This document shows positions 1-11,560 of a stretch of DNA of 64,000 nucleotides, piece after piece. The stretch lies in the NCBI GenBank assembly GCA_005402585.1, contig BIFP01000020.1, positions 124,001 through 188,000 of the forward strand, written 5' to 3'. Under the pieces are notes generated by a model. That model had not been told where the DNA came from. It did no database searches and saw only the letters and a list, made by a program, of their open reading frames with translations. Position 1 is the first letter of the stretch; each line of letters opens with the position of its first letter. The position numbers and the translations under genes were made by a program. This DNA comes from Micromonosporaceae bacterium KJ-029 (lineage in GTDB: Bacteria; Actinomycetota; Actinomycetes; Mycobacteriales; Micromonosporaceae).

Positions 1-39
1 GATCACCAGGATGTGCTTGAGATCGGTCCGCTTAGGCAT
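1..39 (-). CDS. carB: Carbamoyl-phosphate synthase large subunit (5' fragment)
   Basis: Only the first 13 codons are inside the window, reading [13 protein letters not shown], the familiar N-terminus of the large subunit that makes carbamoyl phosphate from the ammonia released by CarA. The ATG at 39-37 lies inside the end of carA (the shared ATGCCTAA is 8 nt), so the two subunits are translationally coupled. The rest of the gene lies beyond the left edge. The identification rests on the N-terminal motif and on its place directly after carA. Confidence 0.85.
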   Translation of the reverse strand, partial: MPKRTDLKHILVI

Positions 40-1192
40 TCGTGCGCCCCTCGCTGTGGGTCCGGCCCTCGATCAACTCGGCGAAGCGGTCGAAGAGGTA
101 GTCCGCGTCGTGCGGACCGGCCGCCGCCTCCGGGTGGTACTGGACGGTGAACGCGGGCACGTCCAAGGCCCGCAGCCCCTCGACCACGTTGTCGTTGAGG
201 CAGAGATGGCTCACCCGCACGCCACCGAACTCGGTCCCGATCACCTGGTCGGGCACCACCGCACCCGGCTGCACACCGGGCACCTGCACCGCGAAACCGT
301 GGTTGTGGCTGGTCACCTCCACCTTGCCGGTGACCCGGTCGAGCACCGGCTGGTTGATGCCGCGGTGGCCGTAGCCGAGCTTGTACGTGCCGAAGCCGAG
401 CGCCCGGCCGAGGATCTGGCTGCCGAAGCAGATCCCGAACAGCGGCACCTGCCGGCGCATCACCTCGCGGGCCAGCGCGACCGGGCCGTCGGCGGTGGCC
501 GGGTCACCCGGGCCAGGTGAGAAGAAGACCGCGTCGGCACCGGTGGCCAGCAGTTCCTCGATGGTCGAGCCCGCAGGCAGGACATGGGTGGTCACGCCGC
601 GGGCAGCCAGCCGGCGCGGCACGTTGCGCTTGATCCCCAGATCCAGCGCGGCCACCGTGAACCGGTGTTCGCCCTCGGCGGCGACCACGTACGGCGCGGT
701 GGTGGTCACCTCGGCGGAGAGGTCCGCGCCGAGCATCTGCGGCGACTGACGGACCCGGGCCAGCAGTGCGCGCGGGTCGTCCTCGACGCTGGAGATGCCG
801 ACCCGCATCGCGCCGCGCTCGCGCAGGTGCCGGGTCAGCGCCCGGGTGTCCACCCCGCTGATGCCGACCACACCCTCGGTGGCGAGCCGGTCCTCCAGCC
901 CGCCGGTGGCCCGCCAGTTCGAGCTGACCCGGGCCGGGTCGCGCACCACGTAGCCGGCCACCCAGATCCGCCGCGACTCGTCGTCCTCGGCGTTGACGCC
1001 GGTGTTACCGATGTGCGGGGCGGTCTGCACCACCACCTGACGGTGGTACGACGGGTCGGTGAGCGTCTCCTGATAACCGGTCATGCCGGTGTTGAAGACC
1101 GCCTCGCCGAAGGTCTCCCCGACACTGCCGTACGCCTCGCCGTGGAACGTGCGCCCGTCCTCCAGGACGAGCATCGCGTGCCTGCGCTTCAC
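32..1192 (-). CDS. carA: Carbamoyl-phosphate synthase small (glutaminase) subunit
   Basis: 386 residues. It hydrolyses glutamine and passes ammonia to CarB for pyrimidine and arginine synthesis. The N-terminal small-subunit domain has [12 protein letters not shown] and the TGYQE motif near residues 38-42. The C-terminal class I amidotransferase domain has the nucleophile in GICFGSQ (Cys255) and the HPE dyad (His353, Glu355). The GTG at 1192 overlaps the pyrC stop in GTGA. An internal ATG seven codons in (MLVLEDG) is an alternative start. Fourth gene of pyrR-pyrB-pyrC-carA-carB. Confidence 0.96.
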   Translation of the reverse strand: MKRRHAMLVLEDGRTFHGEAYGSVGETFGEAVFNTGMTGYQETLTDPSYHRQVVVQTAPHIGNTGVNAEDDESRRIWVAGYVVRDPARVSSNWRATGGLEDRLATEGVVGISGVDTRALTRHLRERGAMRVGISSVEDDPRALLARVRQSPQMLGADLSAEVTTTAPYVVAAEGEHRFTVAALDLGIKRNVPRRLAARGVTTHVLPAGSTIEELLATGADAVFFSPGPGDPATADGPVALAREVMRRQVPLFGICFGSQILGRALGFGTYKLGYGHRGINQPVLDRVTGKVEVTSHNHGFAVQVPGVQPGAVVPDQVIGTEFGGVRVSHLCLNDNVVEGLRALDVPAFTVQYHPEAAAGPHDADYLFDRFAELIEGRTHSEGRTNA

Positions 1193-2520
1193 TTAAGAGC
1201 CTTTCCGTCCAGGACCGTCGCCTCGCCACGCAGGAAGGTCGCCACGATGCGACCCGGCAGCGTCATCCGGGCGTACGGGGTGTTGCGGCTGCGGCTGGCC
1301 GACTCCGCCGGGTCGATCACCCGGCGCGCCGCCGGGTCGACCAGGGTGAGGTTGGCCGGCGCGCCGGGGGCGGGATCGTGGCCGTGCTCGGTCAGCCCGG
1401 CGATCCGGGCCGGCGTGCGCGACATCCGCTCGGCGATCAGATCCCACTCGGGGCCGAGCACGTCGAGCGCGATCGACAGCGCCGTCTCCAGCCCGAGCAT
1501 GCCCGGCCGGGCGTACGCCCACTCGCACTCCTTGTCCTCCACCGCGTGCGGGGCGTGGTCGGTGGCCACGATGTCGATCACCCCGTCCACCAGGGCGGCC
1601 CGCAGGGCGGCGATGTCGGTGGCGGTCCGCAGCGGCGGGTTCACCTTGAACACCGGGTCGTACGCTCCGGCCGGGCTCCAGCCGTCCGCGATCTCGGGGC
1701 TCGCCAGCTCACTCCCCCCGCTCACGAGCGTGTCGGTGAGCAGCAGGTGGTGCGGGGTCACCTCGGCGGTGACGCGTACCCCCCGGGCCTTGGCCTGACG
1801 CAGCACCTCGACGCTGCCGGCGGTGGAGACGTGGCAGACGTGCAGCCGGCTGCCGACGTGCTCGGCCAGCAGCACGTCCCGGGCGATGATCGCCTCCTCG
1901 GCCACCGCCGGCCAGCCGGTCAGACCCAGCCGGGTGGAGACCTCACCCTCGTGCATCTGCGCGCCCTCGGTCAGCCGGGGCTCCTCGGCGTGCTGGGCGA
2001 TGATCCCGTCGAACGCCTTGACGTACTCCAGTGCCCGGCGCATCAGCTTCGGGTCGGCGACGCAGTGCCCGTCGTCGGAGAAGATCCGCACCCGCGCCGC
2101 CGAGTCGGCCATCGCGCCCAGCTCGGCGAGGCGCTCGCCGGCCAGGCCCACGGTGACCGCGCCGATCGGTTGCACGTCGACCAGCCCGGCCTCCCGGCCG
2201 AGCCGCCAGACCTGCTCGACCACGCCCGCGGTGTCGGCCACCGGCGAGGTGTTCGCCATCGCGCAGACCGCCGTGTAGCCGCCCAGCGCCGCCGCCCGGG
2301 AGCCGGTCTGCACGGTCTCGGCGTCCTCCCGGCCGGGCTCGCGCAGGTGGGTGTGCAGGTCGACGAGGCCGGGCAGGGCGACCAGACCGTCGGCGTCGAC
2401 CACGGTGGCGTCCGGTGCGGACAGCCCCGGGCCGGCCTCGGCGACCACGCCGTCGCGGATCAGCAGGTCGGTCGGTGCGGCGCCGAGGACGCTGACGTTC
2501 CTGATCAGGTACGAGTTCAC
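1189..2520 (-). CDS. pyrC: Dihydroorotase
   Basis: 443 residues, the length of a type I (long) dihydroorotase. It cyclises carbamoyl aspartate to dihydroorotate in pyrimidine synthesis. The metal-binding HTHLRE motif sits at residues 56-61, and IVATDHAPH, with the catalytic aspartate, is in the C-terminal third. The GTG start at 2520 overlaps the pyrB stop (GTGA), and its own stop overlaps the carA start in the same way, so pyrB, pyrC and carA are one coupled unit. Confidence 0.96.
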   Translation of the reverse strand: MNSYLIRNVSVLGAAPTDLLIRDGVVAEAGPGLSAPDATVVDADGLVALPGLVDLHTHLREPGREDAETVQTGSRAAALGGYTAVCAMANTSPVADTAGVVEQVWRLGREAGLVDVQPIGAVTVGLAGERLAELGAMADSAARVRIFSDDGHCVADPKLMRRALEYVKAFDGIIAQHAEEPRLTEGAQMHEGEVSTRLGLTGWPAVAEEAIIARDVLLAEHVGSRLHVCHVSTAGSVEVLRQAKARGVRVTAEVTPHHLLLTDTLVSGGSELASPEIADGWSPAGAYDPVFKVNPPLRTATDIAALRAALVDGVIDIVATDHAPHAVEDKECEWAYARPGMLGLETALSIALDVLGPEWDLIAERMSRTPARIAGLTEHGHDPAPGAPANLTLVDPAARRVIDPAESASRSRNTPYARMTLPGRIVATFLRGEATVLDGKALK

Positions 2521-3443
2521 CGGTTGTTCCCCCCGAGCAGCAGGTAGAGGACGGCCATCCGGACGGAGACCCCGTTGGCGACCTGTTCGACGATGGTGGA
2601 GCGGGGCGAGTCGGCGACCTCCGGAGTGATCTCCATGCCCCGGTTCATCGGGCCGGGGTGCATGACGATCGCGTGCTCCGGCAGCCGGCGCATCCGCGGG
2701 CCGTCGAGGCCGTAGCGGCGGGCGTACTCGCGGGCGGACGGGAAGTAGGAGTCGTTCATCCGCTCCCGCTGCACCCGCAGCATCATCACCACGTCCGACG
2801 ACGGCAGCACCGCGTCGAGGTCGTAGCAGACGTCGGTGCCGGGGGCGAGGGCGGCGGCGATGTCGAGCGGGATGAGGGTGGGCGGGCCGACCAGGGTGAC
2901 CTTGGCCCCGAGGGTGGACAGCAGCAGCACGTTGGACCGGGCCACCCGGGAGTGCAGCACGTCGCCGACCACCGCGACCGACAGGCCGGCCAGCCGGCCC
3001 AGCCGGGAACGCATCGTGTACGCGTCGAGCAGCGCCTGGGTGGGGTGCTCGTGGGTACCGTCGCCGGCGTTGACCACCGAACCGTCGACCCAGTCGGCGA
3101 GCCGGTGCGGGGCGCCGGAGGCAGGGTGACGCACGACGACCGCGTCGGCGCCCATCGCCTGCAGGGTCAGCGCGGTGTCCTTGAGGCTCTCGCCCTTGGT
3201 GACGCTGGACCCCTTCGCCGAAAAGTTGATCACGTCGGCGCTGAGCCGCTTGGCCGCCGCCTCGAAGGAGATCCGGGTACGGGTGGAGTCCTCGTAGAAG
3301 AGGTTCACCACGGTGCGGCCGCGCAGCGCGGGCAGCTTCTTGACCTCGCGGCCGGCCACGGCGGCCATCTCGGCGGCGGTGTCCAGGATCTCAGTGGCGG
3401 TGTCGGCGTCCAGGTCGGCGCCGGAGAGCAGGTGCCGGATCAA
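2517..3443 (-). CDS. pyrB: Aspartate carbamoyltransferase catalytic subunit
   Basis: 308 residues, joining carbamoyl phosphate and aspartate. The carbamoyl-phosphate site is DSTRTR in [13 protein letters not shown] (near residue 52) and HPTQ follows near residue 133. Translation appears to begin at a TTG (3443-3441, MIRHLLSG). There is no in-frame ATG or GTG nearby upstream, because three copies of a 60-bp repeat end 7 nt before it. The AAAGGCGG at the edge of that repeat is the only plausible ribosome-binding site, so the repeat array seems to have replaced the native translation start region. Confidence 0.93.
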   Translation of the reverse strand: MIRHLLSGADLDADTATEILDTAAEMAAVAGREVKKLPALRGRTVVNLFYEDSTRTRISFEAAAKRLSADVINFSAKGSSVTKGESLKDTALTLQAMGADAVVVRHPASGAPHRLADWVDGSVVNAGDGTHEHPTQALLDAYTMRSRLGRLAGLSVAVVGDVLHSRVARSNVLLLSTLGAKVTLVGPPTLIPLDIAAALAPGTDVCYDLDAVLPSSDVVMMLRVQRERMNDSYFPSAREYARRYGLDGPRMRRLPEHAIVMHPGPMNRGMEITPEVADSPRSTIVEQVANGVSVRMAVLYLLLGGNNR

Positions 3444-3450
3444 GAGCAGT

Positions 3451-3630
3451 GCCGCCTTTCGTTCGCGACTGCGGGGCTCCGCTGCGCTGCACTCCTCGCG
3501 CTCACCGTGGGCCGCCTTTCGTTCGCGACTGCGGGGCTCCGCTGCGCTGCACTCCTCGCGCTCACCGTGGGCCGCCTTTCGTTCGCGACTGCGGGGCTCC
3601 GCTGCGCTGCACTCCTCGCGCTCACCGTGG
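3451..3630. repeat. Three perfect tandem copies of a 60-bp repeat
   Basis: The units are 3451-3510, 3511-3570 and 3571-3630, identical at every base and directly adjacent with no spacers. Each begins GCCGCCTTTCGTTCG and ends CTCACCGTGG. The array sits exactly at the pyrR/pyrB junction. Its right end supplies the last two codons and the stop of pyrR, and its left end supplies a possible ribosome-binding site (AAAGG, minus strand) for pyrB. The unit is open in several frames, so the array does not put stops everywhere. I see no other full copy in the window. Confidence 0.97.
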
Positions 3631-4206
3631 GACCTCCCCGTAGAGGCGGACCTCGTCCGCGCCGTCGGTCTCGGCCAGCGTCACCTTCACGCTCTCGGCG
3701 AGCGCCGTCGGGATGTTCTTGCCGACGTAGTCGGCGCGGATCGGCAGCTGCCGGTGCCCTCGGTCGACCAGCACGGCGAGCTGTACGGACGCCGGCCGCC
3801 CCAGGTCGCCCAGTGCGTCGAGGGCGGCGCGGACGGTGCGGCCGGAGAAGAGCACGTCGTCGACGAGGATCACCCGCATGCCGTCGATTCCGCCGGCCGG
3901 CAGTTGGGTGGGGCCGACCGCCCGCGTGGCGTGCCGGCGCAGGTCGTCGCGGTAGAGGGTGATGTCGAGCACGCCGACCGGGACGGAGATGCCCTCGAAG
4001 GCGCTGATCCGGGCGGCGAGACGCCGGGCCAGCGGAGCGCCGCGGGTCGGGATGCCGAGCAGCACGGTGTCGGCCGCGCCCTGGGTCTTCTCGAGGATCT
4101 GGTGGGCGATCCGGTCGACGACGCGTTGGACGTCGGCGCTGGTCAGAATCACCTTCACCGAGGGTTGTCGCGGTGGCGACGAGCGGGCAGCCGATGGGTA
4201 CGCCAC
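3622..4206 (-). CDS. pyrR: Bifunctional pyr regulator / uracil phosphoribosyltransferase
   Basis: 194 residues. PyrR binds pyr mRNA in response to UMP and keeps a PRTase fold. The PRPP-binding loop is [13 protein letters not shown] in the middle of the protein, and the N-terminal [20 protein letters not shown] is typical. The GTG at 4206 is chosen because AAGGAGGT lies 7 nt upstream; an in-frame start at 4230 would run through the regulatory hairpin. The C-terminus ends GEVPR-stop, and the final two codons and TGA are bases of the 60-bp repeat array, so the native end may have been altered. First gene of the pyr operon. Confidence 0.93.
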   Translation of the reverse strand: MAYPSAARSSPPRQPSVKVILTSADVQRVVDRIAHQILEKTQGAADTVLLGIPTRGAPLARRLAARISAFEGISVPVGVLDITLYRDDLRRHATRAVGPTQLPAGGIDGMRVILVDDVLFSGRTVRAALDALGDLGRPASVQLAVLVDRGHRQLPIRADYVGKNIPTALAESVKVTLAETDGADEVRLYGEVPR

Positions 4207-4212
4207 GGCAGA

Positions 4213-4240
4213 CCTCCTTCCCCGCCTCACGGGACGGGTC
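4213..4240 (-). promoter_or_regulatory. PyrR-binding RNA hairpin next to the pyrR ribosome-binding site
   Basis: On the minus strand, 4236-4223 reads CGTCCCGTGAGGCG. This fits the core of the known PyrR-binding loop consensus (UCCNGNGAGGY) and is closed by a CCCG/CGGG stem. The AAGGAGGT Shine-Dalgarno (4220-4213) follows directly, without an intervening terminator. That layout fits translational repression by PyrR, as described in mycobacteria, better than the Bacillus attenuation mechanism. Sequence match is seen; the mechanism is inferred. Confidence 0.75.
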
Positions 4241-4354
4241 GTTAAAGGATGTCGGGTCCTCCGGGCCGGCCGTGGACGGCCGGCGGAGGGGCTTCGGCCA
4301 CGTTACCAGTGGTCGCCGCCCCGATCGCGCTCGGGCACAGTGGGCCACGCCACG

Positions 4355-4378
4355 GTCGGTCAGCATCCGCTGACCGAC
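4355..4378. promoter_or_regulatory. 10-bp inverted repeat in the pyrR-bldD divergent region
   Basis: GTCGGTCAGC-ATCC-GCTGACCGAC is a perfect 10-bp inverted repeat between the divergent pyrR and bldD genes. It could be a transcription-factor operator or part of the pyr 5' leader. A second strong hairpin (4265-4284, GCCGGCCGT/ACGGCCGGC) lies closer to pyrR. The rest of the 315-bp region 4207-4521 shows no gene. Confidence 0.4.
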
Positions 4379-4439
4379 AAGTCAGCGAGACGAAACGGGA
4401 CAACTCACCCAGGGTGCCCAAGAGGAAGGTCATCACCAC

Positions 4440-4468
4440 TTGACCACGTGTACGAATCCCCGTACCGT
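4440..4468 (+). promoter_or_regulatory. Candidate vegetative promoter of bldD
   Basis: TTGACC (4440-4445), a 17-nt spacer and TACCGT (4463-4468) match the actinobacterial housekeeping pattern TTGACN-17-TANNNT, about 50 nt ahead of the bldD ATG. Prediction from sequence only. Confidence 0.5.
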
Positions 4469-4521
4469 CACGCTCCGTAGCGACCGCTGGGAGAACCCCG
4501 AGCAGCACTGGGAGTGTCCGA

Positions 4522-5010
4522 ATGCCCTCTGAATACGCCAAGTCTCTGGGCGCCCGCCTGCGCTCCATCCGCCAGCAGCAGGGCCTGTCCCTGCAGGGTG
4601 TGGAGGAGAAGTCGAACGGGCGTTGGAAGGCGGTCGTGGTCGGCTCGTACGAGCGCGGCGACCGGGCCGTCACGGTGTCCCGCCTGGCCGAGTTGGCCGA
4701 GTTCTACCGCGTACCGGTCTCGGAGCTGCTGCCCGACGGCAGCGGGGTGCGGCACGAGCCCACCAGCAAGATCGTGCTGGACCTGGAGCGGCTCTACGAC
4801 GAGGCCAGCGAGGACCTGGCCTACGTCGCCCGGTACGCCCGCGCCATCCAGCAGCAGCGGGGTGACTACAACGGCCGGGTGCTGTCGATCCGCGCCGACG
4901 ACCTGCGCGCCCTCGCGATCGTCTACGACGCCTCGCCGTCCGGCCTGATCGAGCGGCTGACCGAGCACGGCGTGCTGGTCGCCGACCCCCGCGCCTTCTT
5001 CGCCTCCTGA
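4522..5010 (+). CDS. bldD: Developmental master regulator BldD
   Basis: 162 residues. BldD represses sporulation genes in vegetative growth when dimerised by tetrameric c-di-GMP. An N-terminal XRE-type HTH occupies residues 5-70 (SLGARLRSIRQQQGLSLQGVE). The C-terminal domain carries the c-di-GMP signature RXD-X8-RXXD as RGD (113-115) and RADD (124-127), so second-messenger binding should be intact. It is divergent from pyrR and convergent with nusB, its usual actinobacterial position. GGGAG lies about 10 nt before the ATG. Confidence 0.95.
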   Translation: MPSEYAKSLGARLRSIRQQQGLSLQGVEEKSNGRWKAVVVGSYERGDRAVTVSRLAELAEFYRVPVSELLPDGSGVRHEPTSKIVLDLERLYDEASEDLAYVARYARAIQQQRGDYNGRVLSIRADDLRALAIVYDASPSGLIERLTEHGVLVADPRAFFAS

Positions 5011-5025
5011 CCTGCGCTGTCGCCA

Positions 5026-5061
5026 CGAAGGGCCCGTGCCGTCCGGCACGGGCCCTTTCGT
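5026..5061. terminator. Bidirectional terminator between bldD and nusB
   Basis: The arms GGGCCCGTGCC and GGCACGGGCCC enclose the loop GTCC, and the stem extends into flanking CGAA/TTTCG. It lies 15 nt after the bldD stop and 28 nt after the nusB stop on the other strand, so it can serve both convergent transcripts. Confidence 0.85.
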
Positions 5062-5088
5062 CGGTTCCGCTCGCTCCGCGAGCGGGCC

Positions 5089-5523
5089 TCAGCGGGTGGC
5101 GTACTCGGCGATACGGCCGAGCAGACCGTTGAGGAAGCGGGGCGAGTCGTCGGTCGACATCTGGCGAGCCAGCTCGACCGCCTCGCTGATCGCCACCGCG
5201 TCGTCGATCTCGTCGACGTACAGCAGCTCGTAGACCGCGATCCGGGCGAGGTTGCGGTCGACCACCGGCATCCGGTCCAGCGTCCAGCCCTCGGCGTAGC
5301 TGGAGATCAGCTCGTCGATCCGGTCCAGGTGACCGGCCACGCCCTCGACCAGACCGACCGCGTACCCGAGGTGCTCGGGGCGCGGCTTCTCGATCCGCTC
5401 GACGTAGCCGGCGAGCACCTCGCTCGGCGGACGATCACGCAGGTCGGCCTCGAAGAGCACGTCCAGCGCCCGCTTGCGCGCCTTGCGGCGCGCCGGCATC
5501 TGCTGCTTCGGACCCTCGGCCAT
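5089..5523 (-). CDS. nusB: Transcription antitermination factor NusB
   Basis: 144 residues, an all-helical RNA-binding protein that acts with NusE/S10 at boxA in rRNA antitermination. Recognisable segments are ARKRALDVLFEADLR near the N-terminus and the C-terminal ELLYVDEIDDAVAISEAVELA. The ATG overlaps the efp stop as ATGA, giving a coupled efp-nusB pair. Confidence 0.95.
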   Translation of the reverse strand: MAEGPKQQMPARRKARKRALDVLFEADLRDRPPSEVLAGYVERIEKPRPEHLGYAVGLVEGVAGHLDRIDELISSYAEGWTLDRMPVVDRNLARIAVYELLYVDEIDDAVAISEAVELARQMSTDDSPRFLNGLLGRIAEYATR

Positions 5524-6080
5524 CAGGCGCGGCCGAGGTAACGGCCGTCGCGCGTGTCGACCTTGATCTTCTCGCCGGTGGTGATGAAGAGCGGCACCTG
5601 CACGGTCGCGCCGGTCTCCACGGTCGCCGGCTTGTTGCCGCCGGTGGACCGGTCGCCCTGCAGGCCCGGCTCGGTGTAGGTGACCTCCAGCACAACGGAG
5701 GTCGGCAGCTCGATGTAGAGCGGCACCCCCTCGTGCATGGCCACGGTCGCCTCGGCCTCGGGCAGCAGGTAGTTGGCCGCCTCGCCGACCGTCCCGCCGG
5801 GCACAGTGATCTGGTCGAACGTGTCCAGATCCATGAAGACGTAGTCCTCGCCGTCGGCGTAGAGGTACTGCATCGTGCGCTTGTCCACGGTCGCGGTCTC
5901 GACCTTGGTGCCCGCGTTGAAGGTCTTGTCGACCACCTTGCCGGACAGCACGTTCTTCAGCGTGGTACGCACGAACGCACCACCCTTACCGGGCTTGACG
6001 TGCTGGAACTCGACGACGGACCAGAGTTCCCCGTCGAGGTTGAGTACCAGGCCGTTCTTCAGGTCGTTGGTGGTGGCCAT
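5523..6080 (-). CDS. efp: Translation elongation factor P
   Basis: 185 residues, three OB-like domains. EF-P rescues ribosomes stalled at polyproline stretches, which is relevant here because several proteins in the window are very proline-rich. The tip loop reads VKPGKGGAF with Lys32 at the position modified in E. coli. In actinobacteria this loop (PGKG-) is known to work without modification, and no modifying enzyme is nearby. AAGGCAGGAA precedes the ATG. It lies between aroQ (76 nt upstream) and nusB. Confidence 0.96.
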   Translation of the reverse strand: MATTNDLKNGLVLNLDGELWSVVEFQHVKPGKGGAFVRTTLKNVLSGKVVDKTFNAGTKVETATVDKRTMQYLYADGEDYVFMDLDTFDQITVPGGTVGEAANYLLPEAEATVAMHEGVPLYIELPTSVVLEVTYTEPGLQGDRSTGGNKPATVETGATVQVPLFITTGEKIKVDTRDGRYLGRA

Positions 6081-6156
6081 TTCCTGCCTTGATCATCATT
6101 TGGCGGACAGACCTGTGAAGTCTACTAGCCGCCATCCAACCCGCCGCCTGCCGGCG

Positions 6157-8195
<2,039 letters not shown>

Positions 8196-8199
<4 letters not shown>

Positions 8200-9374
8200 C
8201 GGATCACCAGCGCGTCGAGGTAGCCGGCCAGATTACGCCGCATCTCGGCGACCGAGTCACCGCCGAACTTCTCCACCGCCGCCTCGGCCAGCACCAGTGC
8301 CACCATCGCCTCGGCGACGACAGCGGCGGCGGGCACCGCGCAGACGTCGGAGCGCTGGTTGATCGCGGTGGCCGGCTCGCCGGTGGTGACGTCGACCGTG
8401 GCCAGGGCGCGGTTGAGCGAGGAGATGGGTTTCATCGCGGCCTTCACCCGCAGCGGCTCACCGGTGGTGATGCCACCCTCCAGGCCACCGGCCCGGTCGG
8501 TGACCCGGCGCACGCCGGTGGCGGTCGGCATGATCTCGTCGTGCGCCTCGGAGCCCCGGGACCGGGCCTGCTGCCAGCCGTCACCGATCTCCACGCCCTT
8601 GATCGCCTGGATCGACATCAGCGCGGTGGCCAGCCGGGCGTCGAGCTTGCGGTCCCACTGCACGTGGCTACCCAGGCCCGGCGGAACCCCGTACGCCAGC
8701 ACCTCGATCACGCCACCGAGGGTGTCGGCGGCCTTCTTCGCGGCGTCGACCTCGGCGACCATCCGGGCGCTGGCCTCGGGGTCGAGGCAGCGCAGCGGGT
8801 CAGCGTCGATGCGCTCGGCGTCCTCCGGGCGGGGGCGCAACCCCGGCTTGGCGGCGATCGGGCCCAGCTCGACCACGTGCGAGACGATCTCGACGCCGAG
8901 CGCCTGACGCAGCAGCGCCTTGGCCACGGTGCCGACGGCCACCCGGGCGGCGGTCTCCCGCGCACTGGCCCGCTCCAGGATCGGGCGGGCGTCGGTGTGG
9001 CCGTACTTCTGCATGCCGGCGAGGTCGGCGTGGCCCGGCCGGGGGCGGGTGAGCGGCGCGTTGCGGGCCTGCCGGGCCAGTTCCTCGGGGTCGACCGGGT
9101 CGGCGGCCATCACGGTGCGCCACTTCGGCCACTCGGAGTTGCCCACCCGGATGGCGACCGGGCTACCCAGCGTCGCCCCGTGCCGCACCCCGCCGATGAT
9201 CTCGACCTCGTCCTGCTCGAAAGACATCCGGGCGCCCCGGCCGTAGCCGAGCCGGCGGCGGGCCAACTCCCCGGCAACCTCGGTGGAGGTCACCTCGATC
9301 CCGGCGGGCACCCCCTCCACCAGCGCGACGAGGGCGGGTCCGTGCGATTCCCCTGCGGTCAACCAGCGCAACAC
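8196..9374 (-). CDS. aroC: Chorismate synthase
   Basis: 392 residues from the GTG at 9374. It makes chorismate from EPSP using reduced FMN. The start gives [17 protein letters not shown], the conserved family N-terminus. [11 protein letters not shown] and the C-terminal [19 protein letters not shown] are typical motifs. The open frame extends upstream to 9590 but that part is unlike the family. First gene of the aro run; a short shared motif lies upstream at 9465-9486. Confidence 0.95.
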
Positions 9375-9464
9375 AGCGGCAAGTCTGTCACGCCCGGTGT
9401 CCACCACCCCGCGCCGCCCGCCGCGTCCCGCCCTGCGGACACACCGGAAAACCCGCGCGCCATC

Positions 9465-9486
9465 GAACCTTTTCAACCTGAACCGC
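9465..9486. repeat. Copy of the TTTCAACCTGAACCGC motif upstream of aroC
   Basis: TTTCAACCTGAACCGC (9471-9486) recurs exactly at 61191-61206, where it forms part of a long inverted repeat ahead of the PucR-type regulator. GAACC also precedes it by 1-2 nt in both places. It lies in the 127-bp space between the end of the GT2 gene and aroC, where the aro promoter would be. Role unknown. Confidence 0.5.
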
Positions 9487-9501
9487 CCGGTCGTCGTCTG
9501 G

Positions 9502-10422
9502 TCAGATGCCCCGGCCGCGCTTGTGCAGGGTGCGCAGCACCGCGTCGGCCCGGACCACCCGTCCGGCCACCGCCAGAGCCAGGTACGCACGGGGTTCGCG
9601 CGGGTTGCGGCGGATGGTCCGCCGGGCCCAGCGCAGCGCGCCGCGCCGGTCGCCGGAGGCGGCCCGGGCGAACGCGATCTGCCCGGCGACCCGCGCCTCC
9701 CCCGCCGGCTGGGTGCCGAACTCGGGATAGCGGTCCAGCAGCCACTGCAACGCCTCGGAGATGGTGTCCCACCGCTGGGCGAAGTACGACCGCCGGTGCC
9801 AGCGCACCAGCACGTACGGGGTGCGCAGGTTGACCAGCGGGGCGCTGCGGGCGGCCCGGAGCAGGAACTCGTAGTCCTCGGCGTAGCTGCCCGGGATCTC
9901 CTCGTCGACCAGTCCGAACCCGTCGCGCAGCGCCGCCGCCCGGATCAGGAAGGTCGACGGATGCAGTTCGGTCATCCGGTCCCGCAGCAGGTCGGCCAGG
10001 CTGATCGAGTCGCGGTCCAGCACCCGCTCGACGGTGTGCCCGTTGTAGTTGACCCGGATGCCGCAGCTGACGAACTCGGCGCCGGGCACCGCGGCCAGGG
10101 CGTCGGCCTGGGCGGTCAGCTTGCCGGGCAGCCACTCGTCGTCGTCGTCGCAGAAGGCCACCAGGTCACCGGTGGCGGCCAGGGTGCCGCAGTTCCGGGC
10201 TCCGGCCAGTCCCGGGGTACGCGTGTTGGTGACCATCCGTACCGGCCGCCGGGGGCTGGACAGCTCGGCCAGCGACGGGTCCGGCTCGGACTGGTCGTAC
10301 ACCACGACCACCTCGACCGGCCCGGGGTAGTCCTGCGCGACGATCGCCCGTACCGCTGCCCGCAGCAGCTCCGGGCGGTCCCGGGTGGGCACGACGGCAC
10401 TCACGCTCGGGTGCCCGGTCAT
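9502..10422 (-). CDS. Family 2 glycosyltransferase
   Basis: 306 residues, a GT-A fold enzyme that adds sugars from a nucleotide donor, here probably in exopolysaccharide repeat-unit assembly at the cytoplasmic face. The N-terminus [18 protein letters not shown] is the GT2 donor-binding strand, and [12 protein letters not shown] has the metal-binding DXD-type aspartates near residue 90. The ATG at 10422 overlaps the upstream stop (ATGA) and has GAAAGG before it. Last gene of the polysaccharide run. Acceptor and donor cannot be told from sequence. Confidence 0.85.
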   Translation of the reverse strand: MTGHPSVSAVVPTRDRPELLRAAVRAIVAQDYPGPVEVVVVYDQSEPDPSLAELSSPRRPVRMVTNTRTPGLAGARNCGTLAATGDLVAFCDDDDEWLPGKLTAQADALAAVPGAEFVSCGIRVNYNGHTVERVLDRDSISLADLLRDRMTELHPSTFLIRAAALRDGFGLVDEEIPGSYAEDYEFLLRAARSAPLVNLRTPYVLVRWHRRSYFAQRWDTISEALQWLLDRYPEFGTQPAGEARVAGQIAFARAASGDRRGALRWARRTIRRNPREPRAYLALAVAGRVVRADAVLRTLHKRGRGI

Positions 10423-11030
10423 CGATGCGGCCTTTCGTTCGGGCCGAGCCCGCGCCACGGCCACCACCGGGGCCGGTGGCGCCGCTGCTCGGCGACGGCC
10501 ACCAACTCCTCGACGATCACGCCGACCCGCCGCACCGCGGCCCGCTGCCCGTCGGCCGCCTCGGCGTCCATGGTCACCGTGAACCGCGACCGGTCGGTCA
10601 GGCCGGCGGCGAGCGTGTCCAGCAGGTCCCGCCGGGACTCGCAGAGCGCGACCAGGCCGGCCGCGCCGAGCCGGCGGGCGAACAGTTGCTGGTGGTCGTC
10701 GACGTGTTCACCACGCGTCGGGTCGCGGGGCACCACGATCGGCAGGTGCCCGTGCCGGCGGGCCTCCAGGATCGTGGCCGGGCCGCCGTGGCAGACCACC
10801 AGGTCGGCCCGGGCCATCGCGGCCTGCAACTCGGCGTGGCCGAGGAACGGCACCGCGTCGGGCAGGCCGGCGACCGGGGTGTATCCGTGCTGCACGGTCA
10901 GCACGACCTCCGCGGGCACCTCGGCGTGCCAATCCCGCAACCAGTCGACCAACCGGTCGAAGGGATGCTTGTCGGTGCCGACGGCGGCCAGCAGCCGGAC
11001 TGGACAATCGGGGTCCGACCGCTCGCTCAT
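10419..11030 (-). CDS. Alg13/PssE-like glycosyltransferase catalytic subunit
   Basis: 203 residues. It resembles the C-terminal, nucleotide-sugar-binding half of GT28/MurG enzymes. The donor-site signature is DLVVCHGGPATILEARRHG (residues 76-94) followed by PIVVPRD. The N-terminus VRLLAAVGTDKHPFDRLVDWL matches the Alg13/PssE start. It pairs with the upstream Alg14-like subunit through an ATGA overlap; in this family the two chains form one enzyme. Longer in-frame extensions upstream are not coding. Confidence 0.8.
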   Translation of the reverse strand: MSERSDPDCPVRLLAAVGTDKHPFDRLVDWLRDWHAEVPAEVVLTVQHGYTPVAGLPDAVPFLGHAELQAAMARADLVVCHGGPATILEARRHGHLPIVVPRDPTRGEHVDDHQQLFARRLGAAGLVALCESRRDLLDTLAAGLTDRSRFTVTMDAEAADGQRAAVRRVGVIVEELVAVAEQRRHRPRWWPWRGLGPNERPHR

Positions 11031-11521
11031 AACAGCGTCCCCACGACGGTGGCCTCCGGGTACTGGCGGCGCTGCTCCTCCCACTGGACGAGCATCGCCG
11101 ACAGGAAGGGGCGGCACAGCCGGGCGGTCAGCGTGGGCGTGTCGATCCGGTCGTAGACCTCGATGTACACGGTCGGGATGCGCCGCAGCCGGGCCAGCAC
11201 GACGAACGGCACGGCCACGCCCGCCCCGGTGGTGACCACTGCGGCGACCCGCCGCCGGCGCAGCACGCGCGCCGCCAGCACCGTGTTGCGCAGCAGGTTG
11301 GGCAGGTTCCGGGTGGTCGGATGGTGCGCCGGGATCACCTCCTCGCCGGTGAGCAGCGACACCGCCCCGGGTGTGTCGAAGGTGACCCAGCAGCGCGGCC
11401 AGGTCTCGTACCAGGAACGTAGGGCCAGCAGTTGGGCCAGGTGTCCGCCGCTGGATCCGACCAGCAGCAACAGTGGACGTTCCTCGGGCTCCTCGTTCGT
11501 GGTGTTCACGCGACTCCCCAC
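11027..11521 (-). CDS. Alg14/PssD-like glycosyltransferase membrane-anchor subunit
   Basis: 164 residues. LLLLVGSSGGHLAQLLAL near the N-terminus and VVTTGAGVAVPFVVLARL in the middle are hallmarks of Alg14/PssD, the partner that recruits the Alg13-like catalytic subunit to the membrane lipid-linked acceptor. The mapped GTG start at 11521 gives MGSRVNTTNEE; a GTG four codons later is equally possible. ATGA overlap with the downstream gene. Confidence 0.8.
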   Translation of the reverse strand: MGSRVNTTNEEPEERPLLLLVGSSGGHLAQLLALRSWYETWPRCWVTFDTPGAVSLLTGEEVIPAHHPTTRNLPNLLRNTVLAARVLRRRRVAAVVTTGAGVAVPFVVLARLRRIPTVYIEVYDRIDTPTLTARLCRPFLSAMLVQWEEQRRQYPEATVVGTLL

Positions 11522-11560
11522 AAGATTCGCTGGAGTTCTTCTCGTCGCCAGGCGAATCGA

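Noticed and set aside
3451..3630. CRISPR array
   Set aside because: The units are directly adjacent with no spacers and are 60 bp each; no cas gene is in the window.
3440..4366. Minus-strand frame across the 60-bp repeats with three repeated peptide units
   Set aside because: It overlaps pyrR in another frame, and its repeated peptide is only the translation of the tandem repeat. No start context supports it.
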